This document shows, piece after piece, positions 35,301 through 46,992 of a stretch of DNA of 64,000 nucleotides (positions within the stretch are counted from its first letter, which is position 1; each line of letters starts with the position of its first letter). Source of the DNA: Hevea brasiliensis (Eukaryota > Streptophyta > Magnoliopsida > Malpighiales > Euphorbiaceae). Both the position numbers and the translations under genes were made by a program. The DNA is taken from NCBI RefSeq assembly GCF_030052815.1, contig NC_079503.1:55284735-55348734 (forward strand), given 5' to 3'. Below the pieces are notes generated by a model that did not search any database, was not told where the DNA came from, and was given only the letters and a program-made list of their open reading frames with translations.

Positions 35301-36240
35301 AATGATCCTTTTGAGTATGTTAAGGTGGTCAAAATGATAGCCGATGAATTGGACACCAGTGATAGTAAGGCCATTCAGATGGCCAGCTTTACCTTGAGAT
35401 ATAAAAAGATAAAGGATTGGTATAAGTCCTATGTTGCTGATAGGGTCGACAGTATGACTAAGTACTATGTTATTGATAGGGTCGATAGTATGACCTAGTC
35501 TTAATTTGTGACAGAGTTTACTAATTGGTCTTTTCTATAAAGCTTTAGAGAACTGAAGGTGGTGGAGTTTAAGCAATTGAGACAGACTACTGATATGAGT
35601 GATGATGACTATACAGATAATTTTATTGATCTTTTGCAGTATGTGGGGCAGGAGTATGATATGGAAAAGAAAAAGGCAAAGAGGTATGCTTAGAGGTTAC
35701 ATTTTTTATACTCCTTATTGATTTTGGCTACAGAAACCCATAATTTTCATTTTATAGTAGATGCTGTAAGAAAGATGGAGGCTAGGGCTATCATTGAAAG
35801 GAGTCTGGAGTTGAAAAGTACAAAAGCTGAGCAAGCCACAATTCTTAAGGCAACTGATGCAAGGAGATTTAGTCACTTAACCAAGATAGTTTCCTCATCC
35901 GGAACTAAGAAAGATAAAGGAGGGAAGTTAATAGAAAAATAAGTTCTAAAGTAGAATTAAATTAGGCCTTGAGATGGCAAGCATATCTAGTTTGGTGTCA
36001 GATACCTATGGTTGTGTAAGATGTGGGAAGCCTTATCGAGGAGTTTATAGGTTCGAAACTTCCCAATGCTATAGGTGTGGTCAAAAGGGGCATATGTCTA
36101 GGGAGTGTCCCAACATGGAAAGGATGGCTTCTCAACAAACTAGGTCAAGAAGTGTGGCTCAACTAGCAACGAGACAGACTTCTATGTGTCCCTTATTAGG
36201 AAGGGGATAGGGTAGAGGAGGAGGTTCTTCTTCCTCTATG
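35301..36240 (+). pseudogene. Element A gag
   Basis: It opens with DPFEYVKVVKMIADELDTSD, the conserved start of the plant gypsy gag core, then DWYKSYVADRVDS, EFTNWSF and FKQLRQTTDMSDDDYTDNFI. It ends with a CCHC knuckle, CYRCGQKGHMSREC (36067-36108). A 36-bp unit coding ADRVDSMTKYYV is tandemly duplicated (35429-35500). Several stops and frame changes make it non-coding. The longest open stretches are 35718-35942 and 35974-36210. The N-terminal part is displaced by LTR C and lies outside the window. Confidence 0.85.
35429..35500 (+). repeat. 36-bp in-frame tandem duplication in A gag
   Basis: CTATGTTGCTGATAGGGTCG is followed 36 bases later by CTATGTTATTGATAGGGTCG. The 12-codon length keeps the frame, so it may predate decay. 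Confidence 0.85.
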
Positions 36241-36940
36241 GTAGGCTTATAAGGGAGGGTTCGACAACACTGATATAGATATTTACCATGACACAACAGG
36301 AAGCCAATACCTCTAATACTGTGGTGTCAGGTAACCTCTGCATTAGACTTTTCAATGTGCATGTTTTGATTAATCCCGATACATCTCATTCTTTTGTTAA
36401 CCCTGAAGCAGTTCTAAGATTGGGTTTAGTAGTCTCGAGTCCATAATGTCCATTACTTATTAGTGGGCCCAAGTGTGATCCTTCTATAATGGAGATGATC
36501 TATTATGCTTGTCCAATAATGGTAGAGGATAAATGCTTTTCAGCTAACTTGGTGGTCTTAGAATTAATGGATTTTGATGTCATTTTAGGGATGGATTGGC
36601 TTTTGGCCAATCATGCCACTGTAAACTATAGGAACAAGGTAGTAAGGTTCGGAAGATAGGATGGGTCAGAGGTAGTTTTTTAGGGAGATCAGACATCATC
36701 ATTAAAGGGGATTATCTCCATGATGTAACCAAGAAAGATGCTCTAAAAAGGATGTAAAGGGTTCCTAGCCTATGTTAGAGAGGTTGTGGAGAACAAAAGT
36801 GGTCCGAGATCAATTCCTATGGTAAGAGAGTTTCAGATGTGTATCCAAAGGAACTACCTAGTTTGCCACCTAAGAAGGAGATAGATTTTCAAATTGATAT
36901 AGTGCCTAGTACTAAACCCATATCTACTCTTCCTTACAAG
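36241..36940 (+). pseudogene. Element A protease region
   Basis: It reads VHVLINPDTSHSFVNPEAVLRL, where plant gypsy protease normally has LID-[SP]-G-[AS]-[TS]-HSF. The catalytic Asp of LID is replaced by Asn and the Gly by Thr, so protease activity would be lost. [10 protein letters not shown] and DVYPKELPSLPPKKEIDFQI follow, the usual bridge to RT. Stops are frequent. Confidence 0.8.
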
Positions 36941-37870
36941 ACAGCTCCTGGAGAGTTAAAAGAGTTAAAAAAAAATAATTGAAGGAATTAGTGGATAAGG
37001 GATTCATTCGACTGAGTACTTCTGCTTGGGGTGCTCTAGTACTGTTCATAAAGAAGAATGATGGATCCTTAAGGTTGTTCATTGACTATAGACAATTGAA
37101 TAAGTTCACTATAAAGAATGAGTACCTTCTGCTCCATATTAATGACTTGTTTGATCAACTAGCTAGAGCGAGTTATTTTTCAAAGATAGATTTAAGGTCT
37201 GGATATCACCAATTAAGGATTAAGGGGATAGATATTCTAAAGACTTCCTTTTAAACCAGGTACAAGCACTATGAGTATCTTGTGATGTCATTTGGGTTTA
37301 TCAATGCCCTAGCAGCTTTTATGGATCTCATGAATAGGGTATTTAGACAATATCTAGATCACTTTGTAATCATCTTTATTGATGATATCTTGGTGTATTC
37401 TAAAAGTCTAGAAGAGCATGCACAACATTTAGGAATGGTTCTTTAGATGTTAAGGGAGCATTTGTTGTATTCCAAGTTCTCTAAGTGTGAATTTTGGCTA
37501 AAGAGTATATCATTCTTAGGGCATATAGTGTCAGAGAATGGAATTGAAGTGAATCCTAAGAAGATTAAAGCAGTGGCAGATTGGCCAAGGCCCACTATAG
37601 TGACTGAGATTAAGAGTTTCCTAGGATTGGCAGGCTATTATAAGAGATTTATGCCTGATTTCTCCAAGATAACTGCTCCAATAACTAGGTTAACTCAGAA
37701 AAACAAGAAATTTGAATGGAGTGATGAATGTAAGGAGAGCTTTCAAAAGCTTAAAGAGTGTTTAATTTTAGCACTAGTACTGGCTCTACCTACCGATAAT
37801 GAAGATTTCTTATTTACTGCGAAGCCTGTAGAGTGGGTTTGGGATGTGTTCTTATGCAAAAGGGAAGAGT
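36941..37870 (+). pseudogene. Element A reverse transcriptase
   Basis: It carries [45 protein letters not shown], then after a stop [17 protein letters not shown] and the catalytic FIDD (37375-37386), followed by [16 protein letters not shown] and [17 protein letters not shown]. Stops near 37252 and 37446 break it. [20 protein letters not shown] and FMPDFSKI differ from elements I, D and B, so A belongs to another gypsy lineage. Confidence 0.88.
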
Positions 37871-38370
37871 AATAGCGTATGCTTTAAGATAGTTAAAGAA
37901 ACATGAAGCTAATTATCCCACTCATGACTTAGAGATAGCGGCTATAGTCTTTACACTAAAGATGTGGAGACATTATCTTTATTGAGTAAAATGCAAGATC
38001 TTCACATATCACAAAAGTCTTCAGTACATCTTTAAGTAGCAAGAGCAAAATCTCAAACAGCGAAGATGGGTAAACCTGCTCAGTGATTATGACTGTACAG
38101 CTATTACCATTCGGGAAAGACAAATATTATTATAAATGCTCTCAGCTAGAAATCATTCGGTAGTTTGGCTCATATATTTGCAAAAAGACTGCCTATCTTA
38201 AAGAGTTACACAAGCTGATTGGAGAAGAGTTACAGTTGGAGTTATCAGCTAAGGGTACCTGTATAGCTCAAATGAAGGTGACACTAGTGTACCTAAGGCA
38301 AATAGTAGAGAAATAGCATGAAGACCTTGAGTTAGTAAAGATTTTAATGAACTTGATATTCATTAAAATT
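37871..38370 (+). pseudogene. Element A RNase H (first of two in a row)
   Basis: The decayed reading gives [33 protein letters not shown] and QNLKQRRWVNLLSDYDC, with many stops. It should be followed by integrase but ends abruptly near 38370. Element B sequence starts there, itself containing another RNase H. Confidence 0.78.
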
Positions 38371-38900
38371 TACAGTTGGATACCACCGCTGATTTGTGAA
38401 AGGGTTCTCCATGTTGGCATCTCCATTGACCAAATTACTTCGAAAAGATGTAAAATTTCAGTGGACGGATAAATGCCAACTGAGTTTTGATGAGTTGAAG
38501 AGATGTTTAACTGAGGCTCCGGTCCATACTTTACCTACCCCAGGTAAAGAGTATATTGTTTACAGTGACGCTTCTCACAATGGGTTAGGCTGTGTACTGA
38601 TGCAAGAACGAAATGTCATTGCTTATGCATCACCCCAGCTAAAACTGCATGAGAGGAACTATCCGACACAAGACTTAGAGCTTGCAGCTATTGTGTTTGC
38701 TCTTAAGATCTGGAGACACTATTTGTATGGGGAGAAGTGCTACATCTATACAGATCATAACAGTTTAAAGTAATTGGGCACTCAGAAGGAGTTGAATTTG
38801 AGACAGAGGAGATGGTTAGAATTGATAAAAGACTATGATTGTCTAATAGACTACCAGCCAAGGAAAGCTAATGTGGTGGCTGACGCCTTAAGTCGTAAGA
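38371..38900 (+). pseudogene. Element B RT end and RNase H (B is 5'-truncated)
   Basis: It starts mid-RT with [26 protein letters not shown] (compare [11 protein letters not shown] in I; the stop fits CGA-to-TGA). RNase H follows: [32 protein letters not shown] and [12 protein letters not shown] at 38771-38773 interrupts it before [20 protein letters not shown] and [11 protein letters not shown]. Its lineage is that of I and D rather than A. Confidence 0.88.
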
Positions 38901-40446
38901 ATATAGCAAGTCTACGGGTTACTCCCTTGTCTATGGTACATGAGTTGAGAGTATTGCATGCCAACTTAGAGATTAATGATGAGGGGCAAACAATAGTTGC
39001 ATGGCATGTACAGCCAATGTTGATTGATCAAATCAGAATGGCTGCTCAGAATGATCAGAAGTATCAGAAACTATTAAAAGAAGTCCAGCAGGGTAAGAAA
39101 TCAGAATTCTCAGTGAGAGATGATGGTTTATTACTACACTAGGGTAGAATGTTCATTCCTAATGATGTTGAATTGAGACAGATCATTTTGAAGGAAGCAC
39201 ATGAGTCTCCTTTTGCTATGCACCCTAGTGGTACAAAAATGTATAGAGGGCTGAAGAGCACTACTGGTGGATGGGTATGAAAAGAAAAGTAGCAGAATTT
39301 ATTTCCAAATGCCTAACTTATCAGCAAGTAAAGGCAGAGCATCAAGTACCAGCTGGTTTGTTACATCCACTACCAATACTAGAATGGAAATGAAAGAGAA
39401 TAACTATGGATTTTGTGATGGGACTTCCGAGGACACAGAAGAGTCATGATGCAGTATGGGTTATAGTTGACAGACTAACCAAGTTTGCTCATTTTCTGCC
39501 TGTTGGATGGACTATAGCCTGGAAAGATTGGCCAAGTTGTACATTGATGAGATAGTAAGATTGCATGGAGTGCTAGTATCCATCGTATTAGACAGAGATC
39601 CTAGGTTCACTTCTAGATTCTGGGATAGTCTTCAGAGAGCCCTAAGAACTAGATTGAACTTTAGTGCAGCATTCCACCCACAGACAGATGGCCAGTCTGA
39701 GAGGGTAATTCAGATTTTAAAGGACATGCTATGGGCCTGTGTGATTGAGTTTGAGGGCAGTTAGGACACACACTTGCCTTTGATTGAGTTTGTTTACAAC
39801 AACAGCTACCAATCAAGCATTGGAGTGCCTCCATATGAAGCTTTGTATGGCATAAAATGTAGAACCCCGTTATGTTGGGATGAGGTAGGCGAAAGAAAGA
39901 TGATTGGGCCAGAAATTGTTTAGCAAACTGAAGAGAAAATTAGATTGATCAGAGATCGACTTAAGACTGCATCAGACCGTCAAAAATCCTATATTGATCT
40001 GAAGAGGCAAGATATTGATTATGCAGTGGGTGAGAAAGTATTCCTCAAGATTTCCCCTTAGAAGAGAATTATGAGATTCGGTAGAAAGGGGAAACTGAGT
40101 CCTCGTTTCATTGGGCCATATGAGGTTCTGGAAAGAGTGGGTCCTTTGGCATATCATTTGGCACTACCTCCATAGTTGGAGAAGATACATAACATCTTCC
40201 ATGTGTCTATGTTGAGGAGGTATAAATCTGACCCATCTCATGTACTACCCAGAGGAAATTGAAGTGAATCCAGACCTCGCATATGAGGAAGAACCCATAG
40301 AGATTCTGGCTTATGAGGTGAAGCAGCTATGGAACAAGCAGATACCATTAGTGAAAGTGTTGTGGAACCATCATTCGGGCCAGAAGGCTACTTAGGAGCG
40401 AGAGGAGGACATGAGGAGACAGCATCCACAGCTGTTCAAAGATTGA
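38901..40446 (+). pseudogene. Element B integrase and chromodomain-like tail
   Basis: Recognisable parts are HESPFAMHPSGTKMYRGL (zinc region, changed), [63 protein letters not shown], then FAYNN-like SYQSSIG, GRKGKLSPRFIGPYEVLERV and LVKVLWNHHSGQKAT. The DDE residues can be placed, but stops (near 39140, 39762 and others) and frameshifts (near 39260, 39505, 40250) abolish coding. The end, next to the LTR, reads EDMRRQHPQLF. Confidence 0.88.
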
Positions 40447-40479
40447 TACTAGGTAAAATTTCGAGATGAAATTTATTTT

Positions 40480-40493
40480 AAGGGGGGGAAAAT
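40480..40493 (+). other. Polypurine tract of element B
   Basis: AAGGGGGGGAAAAT lies immediately before the LTR start. Confidence 0.85.
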
Positions 40494-43400
40494 TGTAACA
40501 CCCCTATTTGCATAGCCTGGTATATTTAACTGTTCCAGTGACCGGTGTCGATCCAGACAATTAAGGAGATTAGAACCACATCTAAGACACCTAGATAAGC
40601 CCTGAACACAAATAATTAGTAATTGCCAAATAGTTAAGTATAAATAAGAAAAACAGAACACAAGAAGTTAAAAGAGCCGGGAGTCACAGTGATGGGTAAC
40701 CTTATCAGGAAATGACTGTGAAGTCATTATAAACTCAAATTTCGAGCTGTAAAATGTGACACTGCGGTTATTAGGACTATTGCAAATACAGTGGAAAAGA
40801 GAAAATCACTAAAAAGAATTGTTGAGCAGGTCAAATAATTAGGTCAGGGATCCGGAAGAAATATCGAATAACTTGCAAATCAGATTGAACTAGCGAGGCG
40901 CAATTTAGTCAATTCACCCCTAGAGCTGACTCCTCACCTAACTGTCCAATAAAATTGGAGAAAAGAAAATTTTAGGATCAAGAATTAAATTAAAGAACTA
41001 ATAGAAAAATAAATGAAAAAGAAAAGGAAAGAAAAGAAAAAGTTTATTTGCATCATGCATGCATGATGCAATAAACCTAACTTTTAATTATTGAAATTTG
41101 TGGATAAATACCACTAAAAAGGGACCAATTTAAAGAAAAAAAATAGAATTTACTCTTCTTCTACAAGTTGGCCGGCCACCCCTCTCACTTCTCTCTATCC
41201 TCATTTCATCTTCCACCATTAATAACCATACCCAAGCTTCACAAATCCTAATCTAACCATAATTTCCCTAAGGTTTCTTAAGTAAATCTTGTCCTTGAAC
41301 CTTAATTCATCTATTGACAATAAAAGGAAGAGGAAAGAAGTGAATTTGGGAAGAGAGAAAAGCCACACAAAGAGGTTAGTTATCCATTCTTTGATTTCTC
41401 TTTATATTAATGCATATCTACTTGAATTAATTTAGATTTGAGGGAAATGAAACAAAAATAATTGTTGAGGGGCCAAACATGAAATTCATCCAGCTAGGGT
41501 TAGGGTTTGAAATGAATGAGTTTGAAGTATTTTAATGGTTATTTGAGGTGCATTAGGTGTAGAGATTATGAATGTGCACTTTGAATGCATTAAATTGAAC
41601 TTTATGTGTAGTTAGGGTTTGAGCATTTTGAAGAAATTGAAGAAAATTTTGAGAATTGGCCAAATGATATTAATGACCTTATTTGAGTTGAGAAATAGTC
41701 AATTGTGACCATTTTTAGTGTGTATGAATTGTTGGAACCAAGTCCCAATTCAGATTGGTGAAGGTCAATCTGTAGGCAGCTTGACTTAGGTCCTTTTCAG
41801 GGACTAAAACTGAAAATTTAACAACCCAATTGGTGTGAGGCCAATTGGGAATGAACCTAGACACAAAATGTCACATTTTTCATTTAGGAATCATGCCCAG
41901 AAAGTGACTATAACTTAGTGAACAATTAGGCCAAATCCATAATTGGGCAAACTAACCTATACAAAAATGACCAAATAAACAGTAGTTACGTAAATGACCA
42001 TAACTTGGTCTAGGAAGGTCCAAATGATGTAAATTTTATACCGATGAAAAGCTGAGACATAGCCCTACAATTTTCATGAAGAAAACAAATCCAAAATTTG
42101 ATTATAAGCTGTCCAAAAACTTACCTGTAGTCAACTTACAAAAACTGCCATTATCCGGTAAATGCCCAGAATTCTGGGTAACACCAAATCCGGCCTATGT
42201 TCAAATGGCCATAACTAGGGCTACAAAACTCCAAATGGAGTGATTCAAAAAGGAAAATAAATTTAAGACAATAAGGAACAACTTTTGTGAAGAAAACTTA
42301 GCCAAATTACCGCAGCAACATAACCAATGGAACAGTGCGAAACAGGACACCAAAACTGAAAATTTGAAATTTGTGCCTAAATGACTTAAGATTTGAGGAA
42401 ACAACCAAAACTAACAAATTAGGTAACTAAAATGTGGTATGTGGGTGAAATTAGAATTCTCATACCTATTAAGCATTATAAAGTCAACAAATTGACTTGA
42501 ATAGTATCATGAATAGTAACTCAAAGTGTAAATTTTAATGAATATCAAGTTTAGCATATTAAGGCTAGGTATAAATAGATTTGAACTTATTTTTGGATTT
42601 ATAATAAATTGTGATACTGAAACACTATAAAATGGTGTGTTTCAGTTGAAAGGAATACCAGGAAAGAACCCGAGGCATCAAGTCAAGGCCAAAAGGCGAC
42701 TCGCATACGGTTTGTGCACAACATAGAAATTTTTATAAATTTTCATCTGCAAATTGTTTTGAATGAATTGTGATATTAAATTGTGACTTAATTATATTGA
42801 AATATTTATTATGCTTTTGACTTAAAATGTTGAAAGTTTACTTGTATGTGTTTGAAATGGCAATAAATGTTTGATAAATTGATAAGATAGTTTTGAAACC
42901 ATAGTGTCATGACCATATATTTGAATGTCTCACTAGCATGACTAGTGGGAGAAATTAGTTTTGAATTTTGATTCATTCTCTGGCTGAAGTGTTGAGGTGT
43001 GTGCCAGTAGAAGAAAAAATTTAAATGGGTACCCATATATTTGAGCTAGCTAGCCTTGTGATTTCTCATAAGCCTCTGGCTATTGAGATGAATATTGTTT
43101 CGAATGGCATGATATAACTGTGTGTTTTTATGAAATTGTTTTGAGACTTCCTAAATGAAATTGTTTAGACTAAAAGTTTATAAATCATGTTTTGCATATG
43201 TCTTTCATTTTCAGTAATATGATTTGAATTATGCATAAATGTTACTTTAGTATATTGTGCACCATTGATTCATAGTACTCAGCGATGGCTGTTATTATTA
43301 TCGCAGATATAGAGACTAGAGGAGCAGCAAAGTGAGCTGCTGAGGATCTTGGAGCCACATCCCTGAAGTTTTGTCGGGTATATTTTATACCCTGATTGTA

Positions 43401-43927
43401 ATATTTAGTTTGATATATGTAAATATATGTACATATAATAACTGGTCATGAGCAGTTGTATAGAGTTTGTAATGATATTATTTTGGATTTTCTAATGTAA
43501 ATTTTGGATTGATATATTAAATTAATTTTACTTTAATGAGAAATGAATGGAATTATTGAGTACTATTTTTTATGACAATTGAATTGAGAAATAATGTTGA
43601 ACATTATTGAGGTAGTACTGAGTTTGATGGAAAAAAGAATTATTGGAAGTGTTTTTACAGGTTTTTGAAGAACTATTTTCTTAAAATAGAGACGGCACTC
43701 TGCTGAAATTTTTTCAAAATTTGCGTAAAAACAAAATGGACAAAAATTTGAACTAGTTTTGTAAACTTCTATTAATGTAAGAAAATGCTCACCACTTCTA
43801 AAAAGTAAGAAAATGGTTTTAAAATCCCTTATAGGGTACTTAATGAGTTATCGCTAGGTGAAGTTCGGTAGTTAATCAGGTATTCTACGGGATCACATTA
43901 GGCCTTACAGAGGGGTAAGGTGTGACA
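40494..43927 (+). repeat. Element B 3' LTR
   Basis: It begins TGTAACACCCC and ends AGGTGTGACA, 3434 bp. It shares its start with LTR G and its end with G, C and L. Inside are a near-perfect palindrome (41042-41076), donor-like GAG/GTTAGT (41372-41380), a decayed long inverted repeat (41969-42000) and a decayed hairpin near 43265-43281. The following TATGA (43928-43932) is the likely right target site in element A. B's 5' LTR is absent. Confidence 0.9.
41042..41076. promoter_or_regulatory. Palindrome with RY core in LTR B
   Basis: The central 24 bases (41048-41071) are a perfect palindrome, and five more bases each side pair with one bulge. The core CATGCATG is the RY motif bound by B3-domain seed factors in plants. 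It lies 548 bp from the LTR start, in the same place as the dyads of the other LTRs. Function is inferred only. Confidence 0.5.
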
Positions 43928-44942
43928 TATGAGGTCTATCAAATAGTGAATCTAGAGCATTAGAAGCCAGTTGGAATGCTCAACCCACAACCCATTCTAG
44001 AGTGGAAATGGGAAAATGTGGCCATGGACTTCATTGTGGGGTTACTAGTAGCCTTCAATAGACATGACTCAATATGAGTTATAATGGACAGGTTAACCAA
44101 GATTTCTCACTTCATTCCCGTTAGAGCTAATGATTTTATGAATAAGTTGGCTCAGGTTTATGTGGCAAAGATAATAAGGTTGCATAGAGCTTCAATGACA
44201 ATAGTCTCTGATAGAGGATCACAGTTCACATTAAGGTTTTAGTGTTGTCTTCAAAATGAGTTAGGCACTAGGTTAGACTTCAGCATGTCTGTTCATCCTC
44301 AGAGAGATGGACAATCAGAAACAACCATACAAACTTTAGAGGATATGCTGAGAATGTGTGTACTTAACTTAGAGAATTATGGAAAAAGTACATTCCCATA
44401 ATTTAGTTTGCATACAATAACAGTTATCAGTCTATCATTAAAATGGCACCGTATGAAGCTCTGTATGGGAGGAAATATAGGTCTCCTGTGCATTGGGAAG
44501 AAGTAGGTGAAAGAGCTTTAGTGGGAACAGAGTTGATGGAAGTCACCAATCAAGCCACGCCTTTAATCAGGGCAAGGTTGAAGATAACAACCAATAGACA
44601 GAAAAGTTACGTAAATCTCGATTAGAGAGAAGTGGTTTTCTAGGAAGGGGACAAGGTGTTTCTAAAGGTATCTCCAATAAAGGGTATCATCCAGTTTAGA
44701 AAGAGAGGAAAACTAGCTGCAAGGTACACCATATGAAGTGTTGTAAAGGGTCAAAAATGTATCTTATAAGTTAGCTTTGTGACCAGAAATGGAATGAATC
44801 CATTCGATGTTTCATATTTCTATGTTGAGGAAGTTCATGTCAAATCCGAATTATCCTCACCTTTTCTAGCTATGTTATGTAAGTTATGTATGTTACGTTA
44901 TGTTTTATGTGTTTATTTTAACATTTGAGGACAAATGTTCTT
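43928..44942 (+). pseudogene. Element A integrase remnant
   Basis: It resumes in the zinc-finger end, VYQIVNLEH, then PILEWKWENVAMDFIVGLL, VIMDRLTKISHFIPVRA, VSDRGSQFT, GQSETTIQTLEDMLRMCVL and APYEALYGRKYRSPV. These match a gypsy integrase with Asp, Asp and Glu in place. Frameshifts and stops (for example near 44240 and 44400) inactivate it. About 80 codons of N-terminal integrase are missing between 38370 and 43928. Confidence 0.87.
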
Positions 44943-44955
44943 AAACAGAGGAGAA
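44943..44955 (+). other. Polypurine tract of element A
   Basis: AAACAGAGGAGAA directly precedes TGTAATACC, the LTR start. Confidence 0.75.
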
Positions 44956-46992
44956 TGTAATACCTTCCATTTCTGACATCAGAATATTTATCTTTGATGG
45001 AATATTTTGGTGAAAATTAAAACTTCATTGACAAGGGAGAGGCAATAAGATGTAAAAATATGTTAATGTATGTGTGTTTGAGATATTCAAAATGTATTTA
45101 AAAATGAAAAATGTTTTAAAGGTTTTATTTCTTAAAAGTTTTTAAATGTGTGTTTGGGTAGAAGGAACTTGGACAGCCAAAGGATGGACTTTTGGTAATT
45201 GAAGTCTCTTTTTTGGCTTAAATCCCTTTTTGGACAGAATACACTCTGATAGCCAAAATTGAGGCTTTTGGCAGCTGAAAATCCCTCAACTATAAAGGGT
45301 ATAATAGGGAACAAAGCTCATTTTTCTGCTCAAAATACTTGGTTTTCTCTCCTCTTCTCTATCTCAACTTTGGGGCATACAAGGAGCTCTTTGGAATTCT
45401 TTTATTTAAAAGATTGGAAGAGTAGATTCAAGCTTCAAGGTTTTGATTCTCTCACCTCAAAGCTCTAGGAAAAGAGGTAACTTCCTTTTCTTCTTGATCT
45501 AGTACGTAGATCTAAGAAAGTTAAGGAAGGATTAGGTTTCTATAACTTCAATTTCATGAAAAGTTGTTTTTAAGTTGAGTTTTGGGGAAATTTATACAAG
45601 TAATGGTTTTGGTTTTGTGATTTATGTTAAAATTTCATGTTTTATTATTAGTTTAGTAATGCTTAAGTGTTATGGACCTTAAATGGCTTTTGAAGAAATT
45701 CATGTATATGGTATGTTGGATTTAGGAAAAACCTAAGATTTGAGATTTTTTATTAATGTATGTGAGTATTAAGCATGTTTTCAAGTTGTTTTAGGCCCTA
45801 AAGATGTGTATATGGGATTGGATTGTGTTTTGGACTTGGGATGAGTTTCGAGGTTTTTGGGAGAAGAATTCTGCAGGTTTTCAACTTGGGAATTCTAGAA
45901 ATTCCCAGGTTCGACTGCCAAAAACCAAAGGTTCAACAGCCAAAGCATGCAATTTCTCAAAAAATCTAAAAAATTTCTAGGTTCAGTAGTTGAAGTGTAA
46001 GACTTCGATAGCCACAATTAGTACTAGACAAAAGGGCCATAAGAAGCTTGAGACTTCGGCAGTCGAAGTTTAGGACTTCGACAGCCAAAGTAGGTTTTGC
46101 CTGACTTTTTCTTTCTTCTTTTCTAAGGTTTCAAAGCATGGTTTAATGGTTCATAATGGCCTAGAATAAGATGTTTATGATATGTATAGAGGTTTAGAAC
46201 ATTATATAACACTATAGGATCCAATTTTATAGGATCGGGCTTGAGAGATTTAGAAGGTTAAGGATCTAAGGATAACTACCATTCGAGTTAGCTGGTTGAT
46301 AGGCTATAAGAGGTGAGTAACTCTAACCTTAATAAAATGGAAAATTTTTTAATTTAATTTATAATCATCCTTATGTGTCATGTCATATTTATTTAGGATG
46401 TATGCATCTAGAACATGAAGATGTTACATAATTGCGTAATTGTTATTGGTGCATTGATGGATGTTAGATGACCCATTGACTCCCCCCATGTTTATGACTA
46501 TGTTATGTTATGTATGTTATGGATCTATAAGTAAATCCCATGGAAAGATCTTTATGATGCCTCATCAAGGGAGATCTACAAGTTGTCCTGAGTGCATGAA
46601 ACATGTCATGTCTTAAGCGAAAGTCTTATGGAGCCTCTATATGAGCCAGACACATTAGATTTGGGGAGTTACTAGTGACAAGTCCATCCTATGTGAAATG
46701 TTTGTGATGTGAAAACCCATGTGAATGATGCATTGCATATGTATGAATTAAATGATATAATTAATATTGGCTAATTTACTCACTGAGCTTGTTTAAGCTT
46801 ACCCCTTTCCCCTAACTCTAGATACAGGTTTGTAGGACTACAAGAGTTCTTTGAAGAAAGAAAGCATTGGGGGCAGCTTTGCCTTTTCCTTCATGTATGA
46901 TGTAAGGGTAAATGGATATATGAAATGTGAATGGATAATACTATGTTAGTAATTAAGGAAAATTGAAGTTATGTAATATTTTTAAGTATGAT
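44956..46992 (+). repeat. Element A 3' LTR, segment 1
   Basis: It starts TGTAATACCTTCC after the polypurine tract. It contains about nine variants of the phrase CTTCGACAGCCAAAG (45165-46105). It is interrupted at 46993 by element D (target duplication ATGAT, 46988-46992). It differs in sequence from all other LTRs in the window. Confidence 0.82.

Noticed and set aside
12..35305. A true target duplication around LTR C (AAGCA / AATGA)
   Set aside because: Two of five bases differ, so I do not claim it; C is called a solo LTR only from its neighbours.
37871..38900. A novel retrotransposon with two RNase H domains
   Set aside because: The two belong to different gypsy lineages and the junction falls mid-domain; truncation of B inside A explains it better.
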